Translations under genes and position numbers: made by a program
Origin: Phycisphaeraceae bacterium
Lineage (GTDB): Bacteria; Planctomycetota; Phycisphaerae; Phycisphaerales; Phycisphaeraceae
Assembly: GCA_020851735.1 (NCBI GenBank)
Contig: JADZCD010000033.1
Coordinates: 1-64,000 of the forward strand
Length of the DNA: 64,000 nucleotides
Direction of reading: 5' to 3'
Shown here: positions 18,546 through 27,388 of the stretch, one piece after another
Position numbering within the stretch: the first letter of the stretch is position 1
Layout: the number at the start of each line of letters is the position of its first letter
The notes under the pieces: model-generated
What the model saw: the letters and a program-made list of their open reading frames with translations, nothing else
The model's database searches: none
What the model was told of the DNA's origin: nothing

Positions 18546-19499
18546 TTACACCTCGACCATCTGCATTTTCTTTAAGTCCATTTCGCCCAAGCCCATGCGA
18601 TAGGCGGCGACGGTGGAGCTGATCTGCTCGGGACGCAGGCCAAAGAGCGTGGTGGCGTAGGCGTCGGCGGCCACCATGTCGGTGGAGGCGATCAAGGTGT
18701 CGAGGATTTTGACGTCTTCGATATTGCCGCCTGACGGCCCGTTGGCCAGGAGGATGCGGGTGGCGTCGATGATGGTGAGTTTGGGGTTGAGCACGGTGTT
18801 GAGGTCGGCCAATTTCTGCCCGATGTTCTGGTGGATCTGCCCGCGGTTGCCGCCGATGACGCCCATGCAGTTCTTTAGGCCCAGCGTCAGTTTCGCCAGG
18901 CCGTGGTGCTTGGCGATGGGCACGTTGATGTAGCAGTCAGCCTCCAGGGCGTCGCGGTAGAAGAGCCATTCGTCGAGGGATTGGCCCTTGGCGATTTTCA
19001 CGGGGACGAATTTGCGCTCGTCCAGGAGCTGGCAGACGGCACGGGAATCGCCGAGGGACTCGACGGCCGGCTGAATGCCGCTGTGGCGATAGGTCATGGT
19101 CGGTTCGTTGCAGGGGCGGTCGAACACGAGCACCTGCTTGGCGCCGGCGGCGAGGGCTAATTGGACGACGGCTTTGACGACGTCCGGGTGGGTGTTGGCG
19201 GCCTGCGCGGGGGTGCGGTCCCAGCCGATGTTGGGCTTGACCACGACGCGCTGGCCGGGCTTTACGAAGGACTCGATGCCGCCTAAGGGTTTTAGGACGC
19301 GGGTGACCAGTTCGGCGTAGTCTTTGCCTTTGGCTACGGCGACGATGGGCCCGGTTTTGGCGGCGCTCGGCTGCGTGGCGGCGGCGGTTTCGTCTTGGCC
19401 GAGGGCGGAGAGAGGAAGGTGAAGGATGGGGGCGGCGGCGCTTAGGCCGGCGGACCAGGCGGCGACTTGGCGAAGAAAATCACGGCGGTTGACTTCCAT
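18546..19499 (-). CDS. DUF362 domain protein with Tat signal
   Basis: A 317-residue protein starting with a twin-arginine signal (NRRDFLRQ, then a hydrophobic region ending near ALGQ), so it should be exported folded. The body is DUF362: GIESFVKPGQRVVVKPNIGW, an LVFDRPCNEP segment and the closing DMVAADAYATTLFGL motif. DUF362 proteins are commonly next to 4Fe-4S ferredoxins, as here, but their function is not established. An upstream in-frame extension of 80 codons is low-complexity and lacks a signal, so the ATG at 19499 was chosen (GGAGGACTCCG upstream in the transcript orientation). It lies 86 bp downstream of larC. Confidence 0.85.
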   Translation of the reverse strand: MEVNRRDFLRQVAAWSAGLSAAAPILHLPLSALGQDETAAATQPSAAKTGPIVAVAKGKDYAELVTRVLKPLGGIESFVKPGQRVVVKPNIGWDRTPAQAANTHPDVVKAVVQLALAAGAKQVLVFDRPCNEPTMTYRHSGIQPAVESLGDSRAVCQLLDERKFVPVKIAKGQSLDEWLFYRDALEADCYINVPIAKHHGLAKLTLGLKNCMGVIGGNRGQIHQNIGQKLADLNTVLNPKLTIIDATRILLANGPSGGNIEDVKILDTLIASTDMVAADAYATTLFGLRPEQISSTVAAYRMGLGEMDLKKMQMVEV

Positions 19500-19584
19500 C
19501 GGAGGACTCCGTGAGAAAAATGTCAGGATTATTCTACCGGATTGTCCTTGAGTTCCCCAGAGAGACTTTCTTGCGGCAACTTGC

Positions 19585-20772
19585 TTAGGCCAGCAGGGGC
19601 TGGGCGGCGGTGATGGCGGCGTCAAAGACTTTTTGCAGGGGAACGTCGTTGGCCGCGGCCCGGGCCAGGCAATCGGCATATTCGGGGGCGGCGGAAACGG
19701 GTTTGCCGTCGAGCCACTTGAGCTTGACGGAGATTTCACCGAACGGCGTTTGCACCTTGGCGAAGGTGCGCTGAGCTTCGTGGCGACGGACGGGATAAAT
19801 GCGCAGGCCCAAGGTGGAAGTGTGGCGGAGGATGAGTTTGCAGAGAGTGTCTTCCAGGTCGGCCGAGGCGAGCGTGCTTAAGACGACGGCGGGGCGATTT
19901 TTCTTCATCTGGACGGGGGTCAGCCAGACGTCCTTGGCGCCGGCGTCCAGGAGTTTGTCGCACACAGCGGCGAAAAACTGGGGGTTCATGTCGTCGATAT
20001 TGGTGTCGATTTGAATGATGCCGCTCTGGTCTACGTTGGTTTCTTCCGCGGGTTGGCCGAGGATCAGGCGGGCGACGTTGGGCCAATCTGAATCGCGCTG
20101 GCCGGCGCCGGTGGCGATGCGCTGCATCCGCAGGGCGGGCTGGCGGAAGGTGGCCAGCTCCGCAAGCAGGGCGGCGCCGGTGGGGGTTAATAATTCGCCG
20201 ACGACGCCGGGGCGGGGATTATCACGGGTGGGGGCTTGGGCGGCGGCGAGGAGTTCGAGGGTCGCGGGTGCGGGCAGGGGGATCTGGCCGTGCGCGGTTT
20301 GGGCAAAGCCGCTGCCTAAGGCGGGAGGCGAGGAATAAAGATCGGTGACGCCCAGGGCGGCCAGGCCGGCGACGCAGCCGACGATGTCGATGATGGCGTC
20401 GACGGCGCCGACTTCGTGGAAGTGGATTTTGTCCACGGTTGAGCCATGGACTTTGGCTTCGGCTTCGGCCAGGCGGGTAAAGACGCGCACGGCGCGGGCT
20501 TTGATGGCGTCGGCCAGGCGCGAGCTTTCGATGATCTGTTTGATGTGCTTTAAGTGGCGGTGGTGGTGGCCCTCGTGGGCGTGGACGAGGACGAGGGTGG
20601 CGCGCAGGGGGCCTTTCATGACGGAACGGGCTTGGATGGACCATTCCGCGGGGGGCAGGCCAAGCTGGCTGATGACGGATCTAAGCTCTTCGATGGGCCA
20701 GCCGGCGTCGATGAGGCAGCCAAGGAACATGTCGCCGGAGAGTCCGGAGGGCAGGTCGAAATAACCAATCAT
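19585..20772 (-). CDS. larC: Nickel-pincer cofactor biosynthesis protein LarC
   Basis: Inserts nickel into the pyridinium bis-thiocarboxylate mononucleotide to finish the cofactor of lactate racemase-type enzymes, using CTP. The 395-residue protein starts MIGYFDLPSGLSGDM, has the His-rich loop HAHEGHHHRHL (about 70-80), the conserved KIHFHEVGAVDAI motif and the C-terminal IQIDTNIDDMNPQ segment that marks LarC2. In some bacteria LarC is made by a frameshift from larC1/larC2; here it is one continuous frame. Its ATG overlaps the larE stop by 4 bp. Confidence 0.92.
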   Translation of the reverse strand: MIGYFDLPSGLSGDMFLGCLIDAGWPIEELRSVISQLGLPPAEWSIQARSVMKGPLRATLVLVHAHEGHHHRHLKHIKQIIESSRLADAIKARAVRVFTRLAEAEAKVHGSTVDKIHFHEVGAVDAIIDIVGCVAGLAALGVTDLYSSPPALGSGFAQTAHGQIPLPAPATLELLAAAQAPTRDNPRPGVVGELLTPTGAALLAELATFRQPALRMQRIATGAGQRDSDWPNVARLILGQPAEETNVDQSGIIQIDTNIDDMNPQFFAAVCDKLLDAGAKDVWLTPVQMKKNRPAVVLSTLASADLEDTLCKLILRHTSTLGLRIYPVRRHEAQRTFAKVQTPFGEISVKLKWLDGKPVSAAPEYADCLARAAANDVPLQKVFDAAITAAQPLLA

Positions 20773-21632
20773 GCGTGGCTCGCAATGTGGAGGGGAACAA
20801 AGGGGCTTTGGCCGCGGTCGGCGGTTGAGGGAGAAGCGGGGGGCGCGTCGGCGGAGCGAAATCCCGCCAGGTCCAGGCAGACGTGGCGAAAGCCGGCGTT
20901 TTTCAGGCCGACGGTGATGGCTTGGCGGAGTTCGAGGGCCCGGGGGTGATCTTCCGGGGGCAGTTCGACGCGGGCCAGTTCGCCGTGATGGCGGACGCGG
21001 AATTGCCTGAAGCCAAGGTCCGCCAGGACGTCCTCGGCGGTTTCGATCTGGTTTAGGATTTGCGGGCTGATGGGCGAGCCATGCGGCACGCGCGAGGCCA
21101 GGCAGGCCATGGCGGGCTTGTCCCAGACGGGCAGGCCCAGCTGCCGGGACAGTTGGCGCACGTCGTCCTTGGTCAGACCCAGTTCCAGGAGGGGCGAGCG
21201 GATGCCGTGGTTGGCGGCGGCGACGCGGCCGGGGCGGTCGTCGGTAAGGTCCGAGGCGTTGGTGCCGTCGAGGACGACGGCGTAGCCTTGAGTTTTGGCG
21301 ACTTCCGCAAGGCGGCTGAAGAGTTCGGTTTTGCAGAAAAAGCAGCGGTTCTGCGGGTTGGCGGCGTATTGCGGATTTTCGACTTCGGCGGTGGCGATCA
21401 GCTGACAGGCAGCACCGAGTTTTTCCGCCAGGGCCTGGGCGGCGGCCAGTTCCCGTTGGGGCAGACTCGGCGAGACGCCGATGGCCGCCAGGGCGCGGGG
21501 GCCGAGCTGTTCGTGCGCGACGGCCATGACCAGGGCGCTGTCCACGCCGCCGGAGTAGGCGGTGAGGATGGAATGCCACGGGATCATCCAGTGGCGCAGG
21601 GCGGCGAGTTTTTCATCCAGGGTTTTACTCAT
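20769..21632 (-). CDS. larE: ATP-dependent sacrificial sulfur transferase LarE
   Basis: Adds sulfur to the carboxylated nicotinate-derived precursor of the nickel-pincer cofactor, giving up a cysteine sulfur. The 287-residue protein has the PP-loop AYSGGVDSALV (about 25-35), NRCFFCKTEL and the KPAMACLASRVPHG segment whose cysteine fits the sacrificial Cys of Lactiplantibacillus LarE. The NRCFFCKTEL motif also has two cysteines; some LarE proteins use a three-Cys-bound 4Fe-4S cluster instead of sacrifice. Stop overlaps the larC start; start overlaps the larB stop. Confidence 0.92.
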   Translation of the reverse strand: MSKTLDEKLAALRHWMIPWHSILTAYSGGVDSALVMAVAHEQLGPRALAAIGVSPSLPQRELAAAQALAEKLGAACQLIATAEVENPQYAANPQNRCFFCKTELFSRLAEVAKTQGYAVVLDGTNASDLTDDRPGRVAAANHGIRSPLLELGLTKDDVRQLSRQLGLPVWDKPAMACLASRVPHGSPISPQILNQIETAEDVLADLGFRQFRVRHHGELARVELPPEDHPRALELRQAITVGLKNAGFRHVCLDLAGFRSADAPPASPSTADRGQSPFVPLHIASHA

Positions 21633-22480
21633 TCGGTTGGTCCCCTGGCTTGGTGAATGCGGCGGTTGATGGTGGCGGCCAGGAAGCCGGCGCCAAAGCC
21701 GTTGTCGATGTTCACCACGCCGATGCCCGCGGCGCAGGAATTAAGCATGGCCAGGAGGGCGGTGACGCCCTGAAAGCTGGCGCCGTAACCCACGCTGGTG
21801 GGCACGGCGATCACCGGGCCGGCCACCAAGCCCGCGACGACGCTGGGCAAAGCGCCCTCCATGCCGGCGACGGCGACGATGACGTTGGCCTGTTCGAGCG
21901 CCGGCAGGTGGGCGAGCAAGCGGTGCAGGCCGGCGACGCCGACGTCGATGATCTTTGTGGCGGCGTGGCCGAGAAGATCCAGGGTCAGCACGGCTTCCTC
22001 AGCCACGGGTAAATCGCTGGTGCCGGCCGCGACGACCACGACGCCGTCGAGGCGGGGGCGATCCGGCTGGCGATCGAGGTAAAGGGCGTTGGCCAGGGCG
22101 TGATATTGCAGATCGGGCACGGCCTGGCGGGCGGCTTGGTATTGCTCAATTGTCGCCCGCGTGCCGAGGACCCGCGGGTTAAGCTCAGCCAGGCGGGCGA
22201 TGATGTCGCGCACCTGGGCGGTTGTCTTGCCGGCGCAGTAGACGACCTCGGGGAAACCTTTGCGCCATTGGCGGTGATGGTCGAGGGTGGCAAAGTCCAG
22301 GCTTTCAAACGGCAGGTGCCGCAGCGCCTGCAGGGCGTCGGCGGCGGAGATTTGGCCGGCGGCCACTTGGTGCAGCAGCGCCAAGATATTTTCCTGGGTG
22401 AAGGATTCCGCGGGCGCGCGCAGGGCGGCTTCGTGGGGGGAAGGTGGTGACGTGGGCAAGGGCGTGGGGCGTTTGGCCAT
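21629..22480 (-). CDS. larB: Nickel-pincer cofactor biosynthesis protein LarB
   Basis: Carboxylates and hydrolyses nicotinic acid adenine dinucleotide, the first step to the nickel-pincer cofactor. The 283-residue protein has an N-terminal helical region with DFATLDHHRQWRKGFPEVVY (about 76-95) and a C-terminal PurE-like carboxylase fold with VVVAAGTSDLPVAEEA, VGVAGLHRLL, AGMEGALPSVV and SVGYGASF. First gene of larB-larE-larC; all three are coupled by ATGA overlaps. No larA (racemase) is present nearby, so the cofactor's client enzyme is elsewhere. Confidence 0.92.
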   Translation of the reverse strand: MAKRPTPLPTSPPSPHEAALRAPAESFTQENILALLHQVAAGQISAADALQALRHLPFESLDFATLDHHRQWRKGFPEVVYCAGKTTAQVRDIIARLAELNPRVLGTRATIEQYQAARQAVPDLQYHALANALYLDRQPDRPRLDGVVVVAAGTSDLPVAEEAVLTLDLLGHAATKIIDVGVAGLHRLLAHLPALEQANVIVAVAGMEGALPSVVAGLVAGPVIAVPTSVGYGASFQGVTALLAMLNSCAAGIGVVNIDNGFGAGFLAATINRRIHQARGPTE

Positions 22481-22600
22481 GGGGAGGGCTCGGGGAATCC
22501 GTGTGGGATTTTAGGCTCGTTGGCGGGTAAACCCAAGTGTGCGCTTGGAGGAAGGGAATTACCTGCCCCTGCCAGGAGATTGGGGTGGAAGGGGGAAGAT

Positions 22601-22743
22601 GGGGTCTAGGGTCTGGGGTCTGGGGTCGGGGGTTGAGAGCTGGGGCAGGTTACGAAAGAGGTGGCTTTCACATCGGCAATCGGAAATCGGCAATCGACAA
22701 TATTGCATTGCCTTTCCCCAACCCCTAATCCCTAACCCCGACT
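22601..22743. repeat. ~130-bp dispersed element, copy 1
   Basis: Consists of a G-rich heptamer array (GGGTCTA, GGGTCTG, GGGTCTG), the block AGGTTACGAAAGAGGTGGCT, then TTTCACATCGGCAATCGGAA with a repeat of ATCGGCAATCG, ACAATATTGCATTGCCTT, and a C-rich array (CCCCAACCCCTAATCCCTAA). The reverse complement of 48284-48409 matches it almost throughout. Its right end runs into the 3' end of the downstream minus-strand glycosylase gene and supplies its stop codon. Confidence 0.85.
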
Positions 22744-23361
22744 CACAAACGCACAACCCTTGATGAAATACCGCAGGGGTTTATCCGCCCATTCCTGGGC
22801 GTAGCTGACGCCGACGCGTGGGGTGGCGACGATTTTGGCGCGGGGGAGCATTTTGGCGCGTGCTTTTTCGATGAATAATTCCTCGCCAGCCACCAGATCG
22901 GCGCCGTCGAGGTTGCGGTCGATGGCCAGGGCTTGGCAGAGCTTGGCGGGGCCGGAGCAGAGGGCCAGATCGCTGAGCGGATGTTTGGCTGACGATTTGG
23001 TTTTGCTGGTTCGGCGGCGGCGCATTTCGTCGAGGCCTTCGACGGGTTCCAGGGCCCGGATGAGGACGGCCACGGGGTCGCCGTGCGTGCCGGCGACGAC
23101 GTTGAAGCAGAAGTGCATGCCGTAGGTGAAATAGACGTAAGCGTGGCCGCCATCGCCCCACATGGATTGGTTGCGCTTGGTGCGGCGGCCGTTGAAGGTG
23201 TGGGCGGCTTTGTCCTTGGCGCCCAGGTAGGCTTCGGTTTCGACGATCAAGCCCGCGAGGCGTTGCCCGGCGATGAGGCGCACCAGGCGCTGGCCTAAGA
23301 GACTCTTAGCCACGGTCTGGGCGTTGTGCTGGTAGAAATCGCGGGCAAGGCGCGTTGCCAT
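22732..23361 (-). CDS. DNA-3-methyladenine glycosylase (AAG/MPG family)
   Basis: Removes alkylated purines from DNA in base-excision repair. The 209-residue protein has the family pattern LIVETEAYLGAKDKAAH (with the catalytic-site Glu and metal/backbone contact region), NQSMWGDGGHAYVYFTYGMH and LCSGPAKLCQALAI. Length is normal. The last codons (VSRG, stop TAG) fall in the C-rich end of a dispersed repeat element, so the original C-terminus was probably altered by that element. The gene stands alone between the lar operon and a permease gene on the same strand. Confidence 0.9.
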   Translation of the reverse strand: MATRLARDFYQHNAQTVAKSLLGQRLVRLIAGQRLAGLIVETEAYLGAKDKAAHTFNGRRTKRNQSMWGDGGHAYVYFTYGMHFCFNVVAGTHGDPVAVLIRALEPVEGLDEMRRRRTSKTKSSAKHPLSDLALCSGPAKLCQALAIDRNLDGADLVAGEELFIEKARAKMLPRAKIVATPRVGVSYAQEWADKPLRYFIKGCAFVSRG

Positions 23362-23411
23362 GCGGGCAGTCTAAAGGATTGCGGGGATCGGTCCAGAGCG
23401 GCGTTGGTTTC

Positions 23412-24176
23412 TTAGCCGACCGGGAGGCGAAGGTAGGGATTAAGCAGCGAGGAGAGGGCGATGATGACCAGCAGCAGCGTGGCGGCCCAGCGCAGGCGCC
23501 TGGAGGAGAGTTTGGCGCCTAAGCGTACGCCGAGCATGGTGCCCAGCAGACCCAGCGGCGTCATCGCCAGGCCGATGAGGAGGGGTTGATAGAGGGGCGG
23601 GCCGAACTTGAGGATGAGGATGGCCAGGTTGATGGGCATTAATTGCAGGAAGACGGTCCAGGTGAAGGAGCGGGCCTGGCGCGGGGGCCAATCGTGGGCC
23701 ATGACCCAGAGGACGATGGGCGGGCCACCCATGCCCACCAATCCGGCGGCCAAGCCGCTGGAGGTGCCGGCCAGGACGGTCCAGCCCGGATGCACATGGG
23801 GGCGGGGCTTGATGCGCAGGGACCACTGCAGCACCAGGAAGCAGAAGATAAAGGCGCCGATGACCTGCTTGATGCGGCTGGGGCCGAAGTCGATCAGTTG
23901 GGTCATCAGCCAGATGCCGATGGGCAGGCTGACGAGCCGGAGGAAGAACAGCGGCAGCGTTTGCCGCCAGCGGATGTGTTGGCGGTATTCGTAGCAGTTC
24001 AGGCTGGACTGGAAGATCATGCAGGTTAAGGACAGGCAGACGGAGGCGGGAAGCGAGAGTCCCGCCCAGACGAGGATGGGCACGGCAAAGAGGGCAAAGC
24101 CGAAGCCGACGGCGCTTTGGATCACGCAACCGCAGAAGACCACCAGGCCGATGAGGGCAAGCTGGAGAATATCCAT
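23412..24176 (-). CDS. TSUP family (TauE/SafE) membrane permease
   Basis: A 254-residue integral membrane protein with about eight hydrophobic helices in the two-fold TauE/SafE arrangement: an N-terminal CVIQSAVGFGFALFAVPIL segment and the matching second-half GLVGMGGPPIVLWV. The family exports sulfite, sulfoacetate or other small organosulfur anions, or imports some; the substrate cannot be inferred here. The N-terminal ATG (24176) is standard. No neighbouring gene points to a specific sulfur compound. Confidence 0.85.
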   Translation of the reverse strand: MDILQLALIGLVVFCGCVIQSAVGFGFALFAVPILVWAGLSLPASVCLSLTCMIFQSSLNCYEYRQHIRWRQTLPLFFLRLVSLPIGIWLMTQLIDFGPSRIKQVIGAFIFCFLVLQWSLRIKPRPHVHPGWTVLAGTSSGLAAGLVGMGGPPIVLWVMAHDWPPRQARSFTWTVFLQLMPINLAILILKFGPPLYQPLLIGLAMTPLGLLGTMLGVRLGAKLSSRRLRWAATLLLVIIALSSLLNPYLRLPVG

Positions 24177-24346
24177 GGAGACGGCATCACACGTAAGGCA
24201 TGGCCAAAGGGTGGCATGATAGTGAGAGTAAGCTAGGGAGTCGAAATGAGAACCGAAATAAAGCGGTGACGAAACCGAGGGGCGGACGGAGCGGATTAAG
24301 GATCAGCGGCCGGCAGACTGGCGGGACTTGTTCGGCGGTGGGCGAT

Positions 24347-26050
24347 TCAGGCAGGGGTGGGGACCTGGGGAGTTGCGTCGCTTCCGGGGGTGGGGGCTGC
24401 TTTGGCGGCAAAGCTTCGCCAATGATCCAAAGGCAGGGTGCCGATGGCCATGACCAGCAGTTGGCTGGCGACGAACAGGGCCAGCCACAGGGCGGCGGAA
24501 TCCATAAAGCCGTAGGAGTGCAGGCCCACGCCGAGCATGTTGGTGCCGAACCAGGACCAGGCGGTGACGATGTTGCCGCAGACGGCCAGGGTGGCCAGGC
24601 CGCGTTCCTGAATCAGGCCACCCCAGCGGGCGTGGAGCACCAGGGCGTTCATGAGGACGATCAGGGCAGCGCCGTTTTCTTTTGGATCCCAGCCCCAGAA
24701 GCGTCCCCAGGATTGATCGGCCCAGATGCCGCCGAGCACGGTGCCCACGAAGCTGAACAGGAGGGCGAAGCAGACGACGCCGTAGATCATGCGGGCGAGG
24801 TTCTGGCTGTGGGCGCGGGTTAAGCGGCGGGTGAAAAAGCCCTGCACGATGTAGGTGATGCCGAGGAACCCGGCCAGGAAGGTGGCGGAGTAGCCGATGG
24901 TGATGGCCACGACGTGGGTGGCGAGCCAGAAGTTGGTGTCCAGGACGGCCTGCATCATCTGCATGGTGTCGCCCTCGGCCAGGTGATGGGCGACCAGGAG
25001 GCTCAGGAAGCCGACGGTCGCGGAGGTGACGATGCCCAGGCCGTTGCGGAAGTATTTTTCCAGGAATAAGCCGAGCCCGACGCAGGCCCAGCCGACGAAC
25101 ACGGCTGAGGAGTAAAGATTGGTCACCGGCGGGCGGCCTTGGAGGGCGACGCGGGTGGCCAAGCCCATGGTGTGCACCAGCCAGCCGGCGAGCATGACCC
25201 AGGCGCCGGCCTGGCGGGCTTGCCAGGAGCCGCCGAGCCAGAAGAGGATCGCCAGACCGATCGCCAAGCCGTAGACGAGCATGCTGCGGTAGAAAGGTTC
25301 ATAACGGTTAAAGCCCACTTCGACGCCGGCTTTCCATAACTGGCGCGGCATGACGGTTGAGAGGATCTGGCGATATTCCGCCACGGCCTGGTTGAACGCG
25401 GCGGGCTGACTTTGGCGGTAGGCTTCGCGCATGCGGAAATAGAACGCGGGGACGCTTGGGCTAGCGCTTTGGGCCTGGGACATGGCGGCCATGAAGTCAA
25501 GGGGGCGCCACTCTTCCTGCGGCGTCAGCGGCGGGATCAGGTAGGGCTGTTCGAGGCGGGAGAGTTGGATGTAGCGCTGCAGATGGGAGAACAATTCGAG
25601 CATGCCGCGCTGGTAGAGGCTGCGTTCGCCGGCGGGTACCTGTTCGGCGAGGCGGGCTTGATCGAAAATCTGTTGGCCGAGGGGCAGGATGTCCTTAAGG
25701 CGCAGGCGCTGGGGCTGGCTGCCGTCGCGGCTGAACATTTCCAGAATGCCCGGATCCTGCACGCGAAAGACGTTGTATTCCTCAGCCCGTTCGGGGGCGA
25801 ACATGACTTCGGCCAGCCACGGCACGGCGGACAGGGATTTGTCGCCGAGGCGCAGCTGCTGGCGATTGCTCAGGAGCAGGAGATTGGTGCGGGCCACGGT
25901 GTCCAGGGGTTTGACGCGGCCGTCGGCGGACACGGGCAACGAGGCCCAGGCTTCTAGATCGAAGGGGCCCGTCTCGCCGGGCGCGCTGGGCCAGCAGAGG
26001 ATGGCCACCAGGCCGGCGGCGGCAAGCAATAATAGGGCGCGATCTTTCAT
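24347..26050 (-). CDS. ccsA: Cytochrome c maturation protein CcsA/ResC-like (system II)
   Basis: Delivers heme to apocytochrome c outside the membrane together with ResB/CcsB. The 567-residue protein has an N-terminal signal anchor, about 200 extracytoplasmic residues (starting WASLPVSADGRVKPLD), then about eight transmembrane helices. The heme-handling WWD-type signature WGRFWGWDPKENGA is present, with conserved histidines around it (LVAHHLAEGD, NALVLHARWG, GVGLHSYGF). The N-terminal extension is the type seen where ResB and CcsA are fused in other phyla. ATG 26050 overlaps the resB stop. An in-frame upstream extension overlaps resB and was not used. Confidence 0.92.
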   Translation of the reverse strand: MKDRALLLLAAAGLVAILCWPSAPGETGPFDLEAWASLPVSADGRVKPLDTVARTNLLLLSNRQQLRLGDKSLSAVPWLAEVMFAPERAEEYNVFRVQDPGILEMFSRDGSQPQRLRLKDILPLGQQIFDQARLAEQVPAGERSLYQRGMLELFSHLQRYIQLSRLEQPYLIPPLTPQEEWRPLDFMAAMSQAQSASPSVPAFYFRMREAYRQSQPAAFNQAVAEYRQILSTVMPRQLWKAGVEVGFNRYEPFYRSMLVYGLAIGLAILFWLGGSWQARQAGAWVMLAGWLVHTMGLATRVALQGRPPVTNLYSSAVFVGWACVGLGLFLEKYFRNGLGIVTSATVGFLSLLVAHHLAEGDTMQMMQAVLDTNFWLATHVVAITIGYSATFLAGFLGITYIVQGFFTRRLTRAHSQNLARMIYGVVCFALLFSFVGTVLGGIWADQSWGRFWGWDPKENGAALIVLMNALVLHARWGGLIQERGLATLAVCGNIVTAWSWFGTNMLGVGLHSYGFMDSAALWLALFVASQLLVMAIGTLPLDHWRSFAAKAAPTPGSDATPQVPTPA

Positions 26051-27249
26051 CGGACTTCCTTCCGGAGCGATCCAGCCAGGCGAATGCCGAAGTGTCCAGC
26101 CATGCCCAGGCCGACCATGGCGCACGAGGCGTAGGGCAAGAGCCAGCCGGGATTGCGCACCACCTGCAGGATGGTGCCGGTGTCGCCGGGCTTGTAGGCG
26201 GCCTGGTAAAAGGTCTCGCCGCGATAGCGCAGGGGGTGATTCATTTTGATGAGCACCTGGCGGTCTTCGCCGTTCTGGAGGTCTTCGAGGCGGATTAAGC
26301 TGGAGAAATTGCGGGGGACGTCGGTGCCGACGAACTTGTCGTGCTTAAAGTCGATTAGGTGAATGCGGTAGGGCTTGTAGTGACGCTCGAGGCGCAGGGC
26401 GATCTGGTAGGTTTTGCCATCGACTTGGACGGGTTGGCTGTTTTCCCAATAGGCGGACACGAGGTAGCGGCCGAGGGATTCCTGGCCGCGTTTTAGGGAG
26501 ATGTAGGCTGAGGGCAGGGCGAGGCGTTCCTGGCCCTGGGCGGTGAAGGTTGATTGTCCCTGGGCGGGGATGGCAGCCACCATGGAGCTTGGGCCGTGGA
26601 GGTCCTGGGCGGTGGCGGTTTGGATGAGCTGGGAATCGGCGATCCACTGCTGGACTTCGACGGCAAAGGGAAGATCGGGGAGGGGGATTGTCCGGCCTGC
26701 GGAGGCGGCCAGTTGGGTGTCGGGGATGACGATTTCGCCGCTGGGCGCGGTGGTGGCGGTAGAGGTGGGGGAGGCGGGATCGTCGGGAGACGCGGAGATG
26801 GCCAGCTCGGTGGCGCGGAGGTCGTAGACGTAGTTGCTCCAGGAGCCTTCGTCGATGGCCATCTGGCCTTCGCGGGCGGTGGTGGCGGTGACCAGTTCGC
26901 CGACCAGGAGCAGCATGACGCCGGCGTGGACGAGGATCATGCCGCTGCGTTTCCAGGAGAGTTTAAAGCGGACCGCGTGGGCGGCGGCGAGATTGACCAG
27001 GAGCAGGGCGCCTAAGGCGAACCCGCCGGGAAAGGGAACAGCCCAGCCGAGGGGTCGGCCGGCCGGCAGCAGCACGCCCGGATCGATCCAGGCGACGGGA
27101 CTGCGGAAGTAGTCATTGACGGTGTGCCAGATGCCCAGCTCAACTTGCGCCAGCGTGCCGACGAAGATCAGGATCATCAGCAGGGCAAAGAGCGTGACGG
27201 TCAGACGCAGGGAGGCGAGAAGCTTTAATGGCCAGGCGCGCAGGGTCAT
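26047..27249 (-). CDS. ResB/CcsB-like cytochrome c biogenesis protein
   Basis: Partner of CcsA in the system II heme-export and attachment machine. The 400-residue protein has an N-terminal helix (about 12-33), further helices at about 75-90 and 103-123, a large extracytoplasmic region with low-complexity SPDDPASPTSTATT, and a closing membrane helix (PYASCAMVGLGMAGHFG). The ResB-type motifs FTAQGQERLALPSAYISLKRG and NHPLRYRGETFYQA are present. Its stop overlaps the ccsA start by 4 bp, consistent with equal production. Presence of system II indicates multi-heme or c-type respiration in this organism. Confidence 0.88.
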   Translation of the reverse strand: MTLRAWPLKLLASLRLTVTLFALLMILIFVGTLAQVELGIWHTVNDYFRSPVAWIDPGVLLPAGRPLGWAVPFPGGFALGALLLVNLAAAHAVRFKLSWKRSGMILVHAGVMLLLVGELVTATTAREGQMAIDEGSWSNYVYDLRATELAISASPDDPASPTSTATTAPSGEIVIPDTQLAASAGRTIPLPDLPFAVEVQQWIADSQLIQTATAQDLHGPSSMVAAIPAQGQSTFTAQGQERLALPSAYISLKRGQESLGRYLVSAYWENSQPVQVDGKTYQIALRLERHYKPYRIHLIDFKHDKFVGTDVPRNFSSLIRLEDLQNGEDRQVLIKMNHPLRYRGETFYQAAYKPGDTGTILQVVRNPGWLLPYASCAMVGLGMAGHFGIRLAGSLRKEVR

Positions 27250-27388
27250 GCGGTGGGGATCCGGGTGGGGTGTGGTCAGAGAGTATAGGCCAGATCAACT
27301 TCGGCCAGCGCGCAGCGATGGACTTAAGAGCGTCAACTCCACTGAGGCGCGAGAAAGAGGGGGAAAATGGGGAGAAAACAGGGGATTG

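Noticed and set aside
19585-21579. A 664-codon open frame covering larC and the opposite part of larE
   Set aside because: The N-terminal 270 codons are an out-of-frame reading of larE; the real LarC starts at 20772 with a 4-bp overlap.
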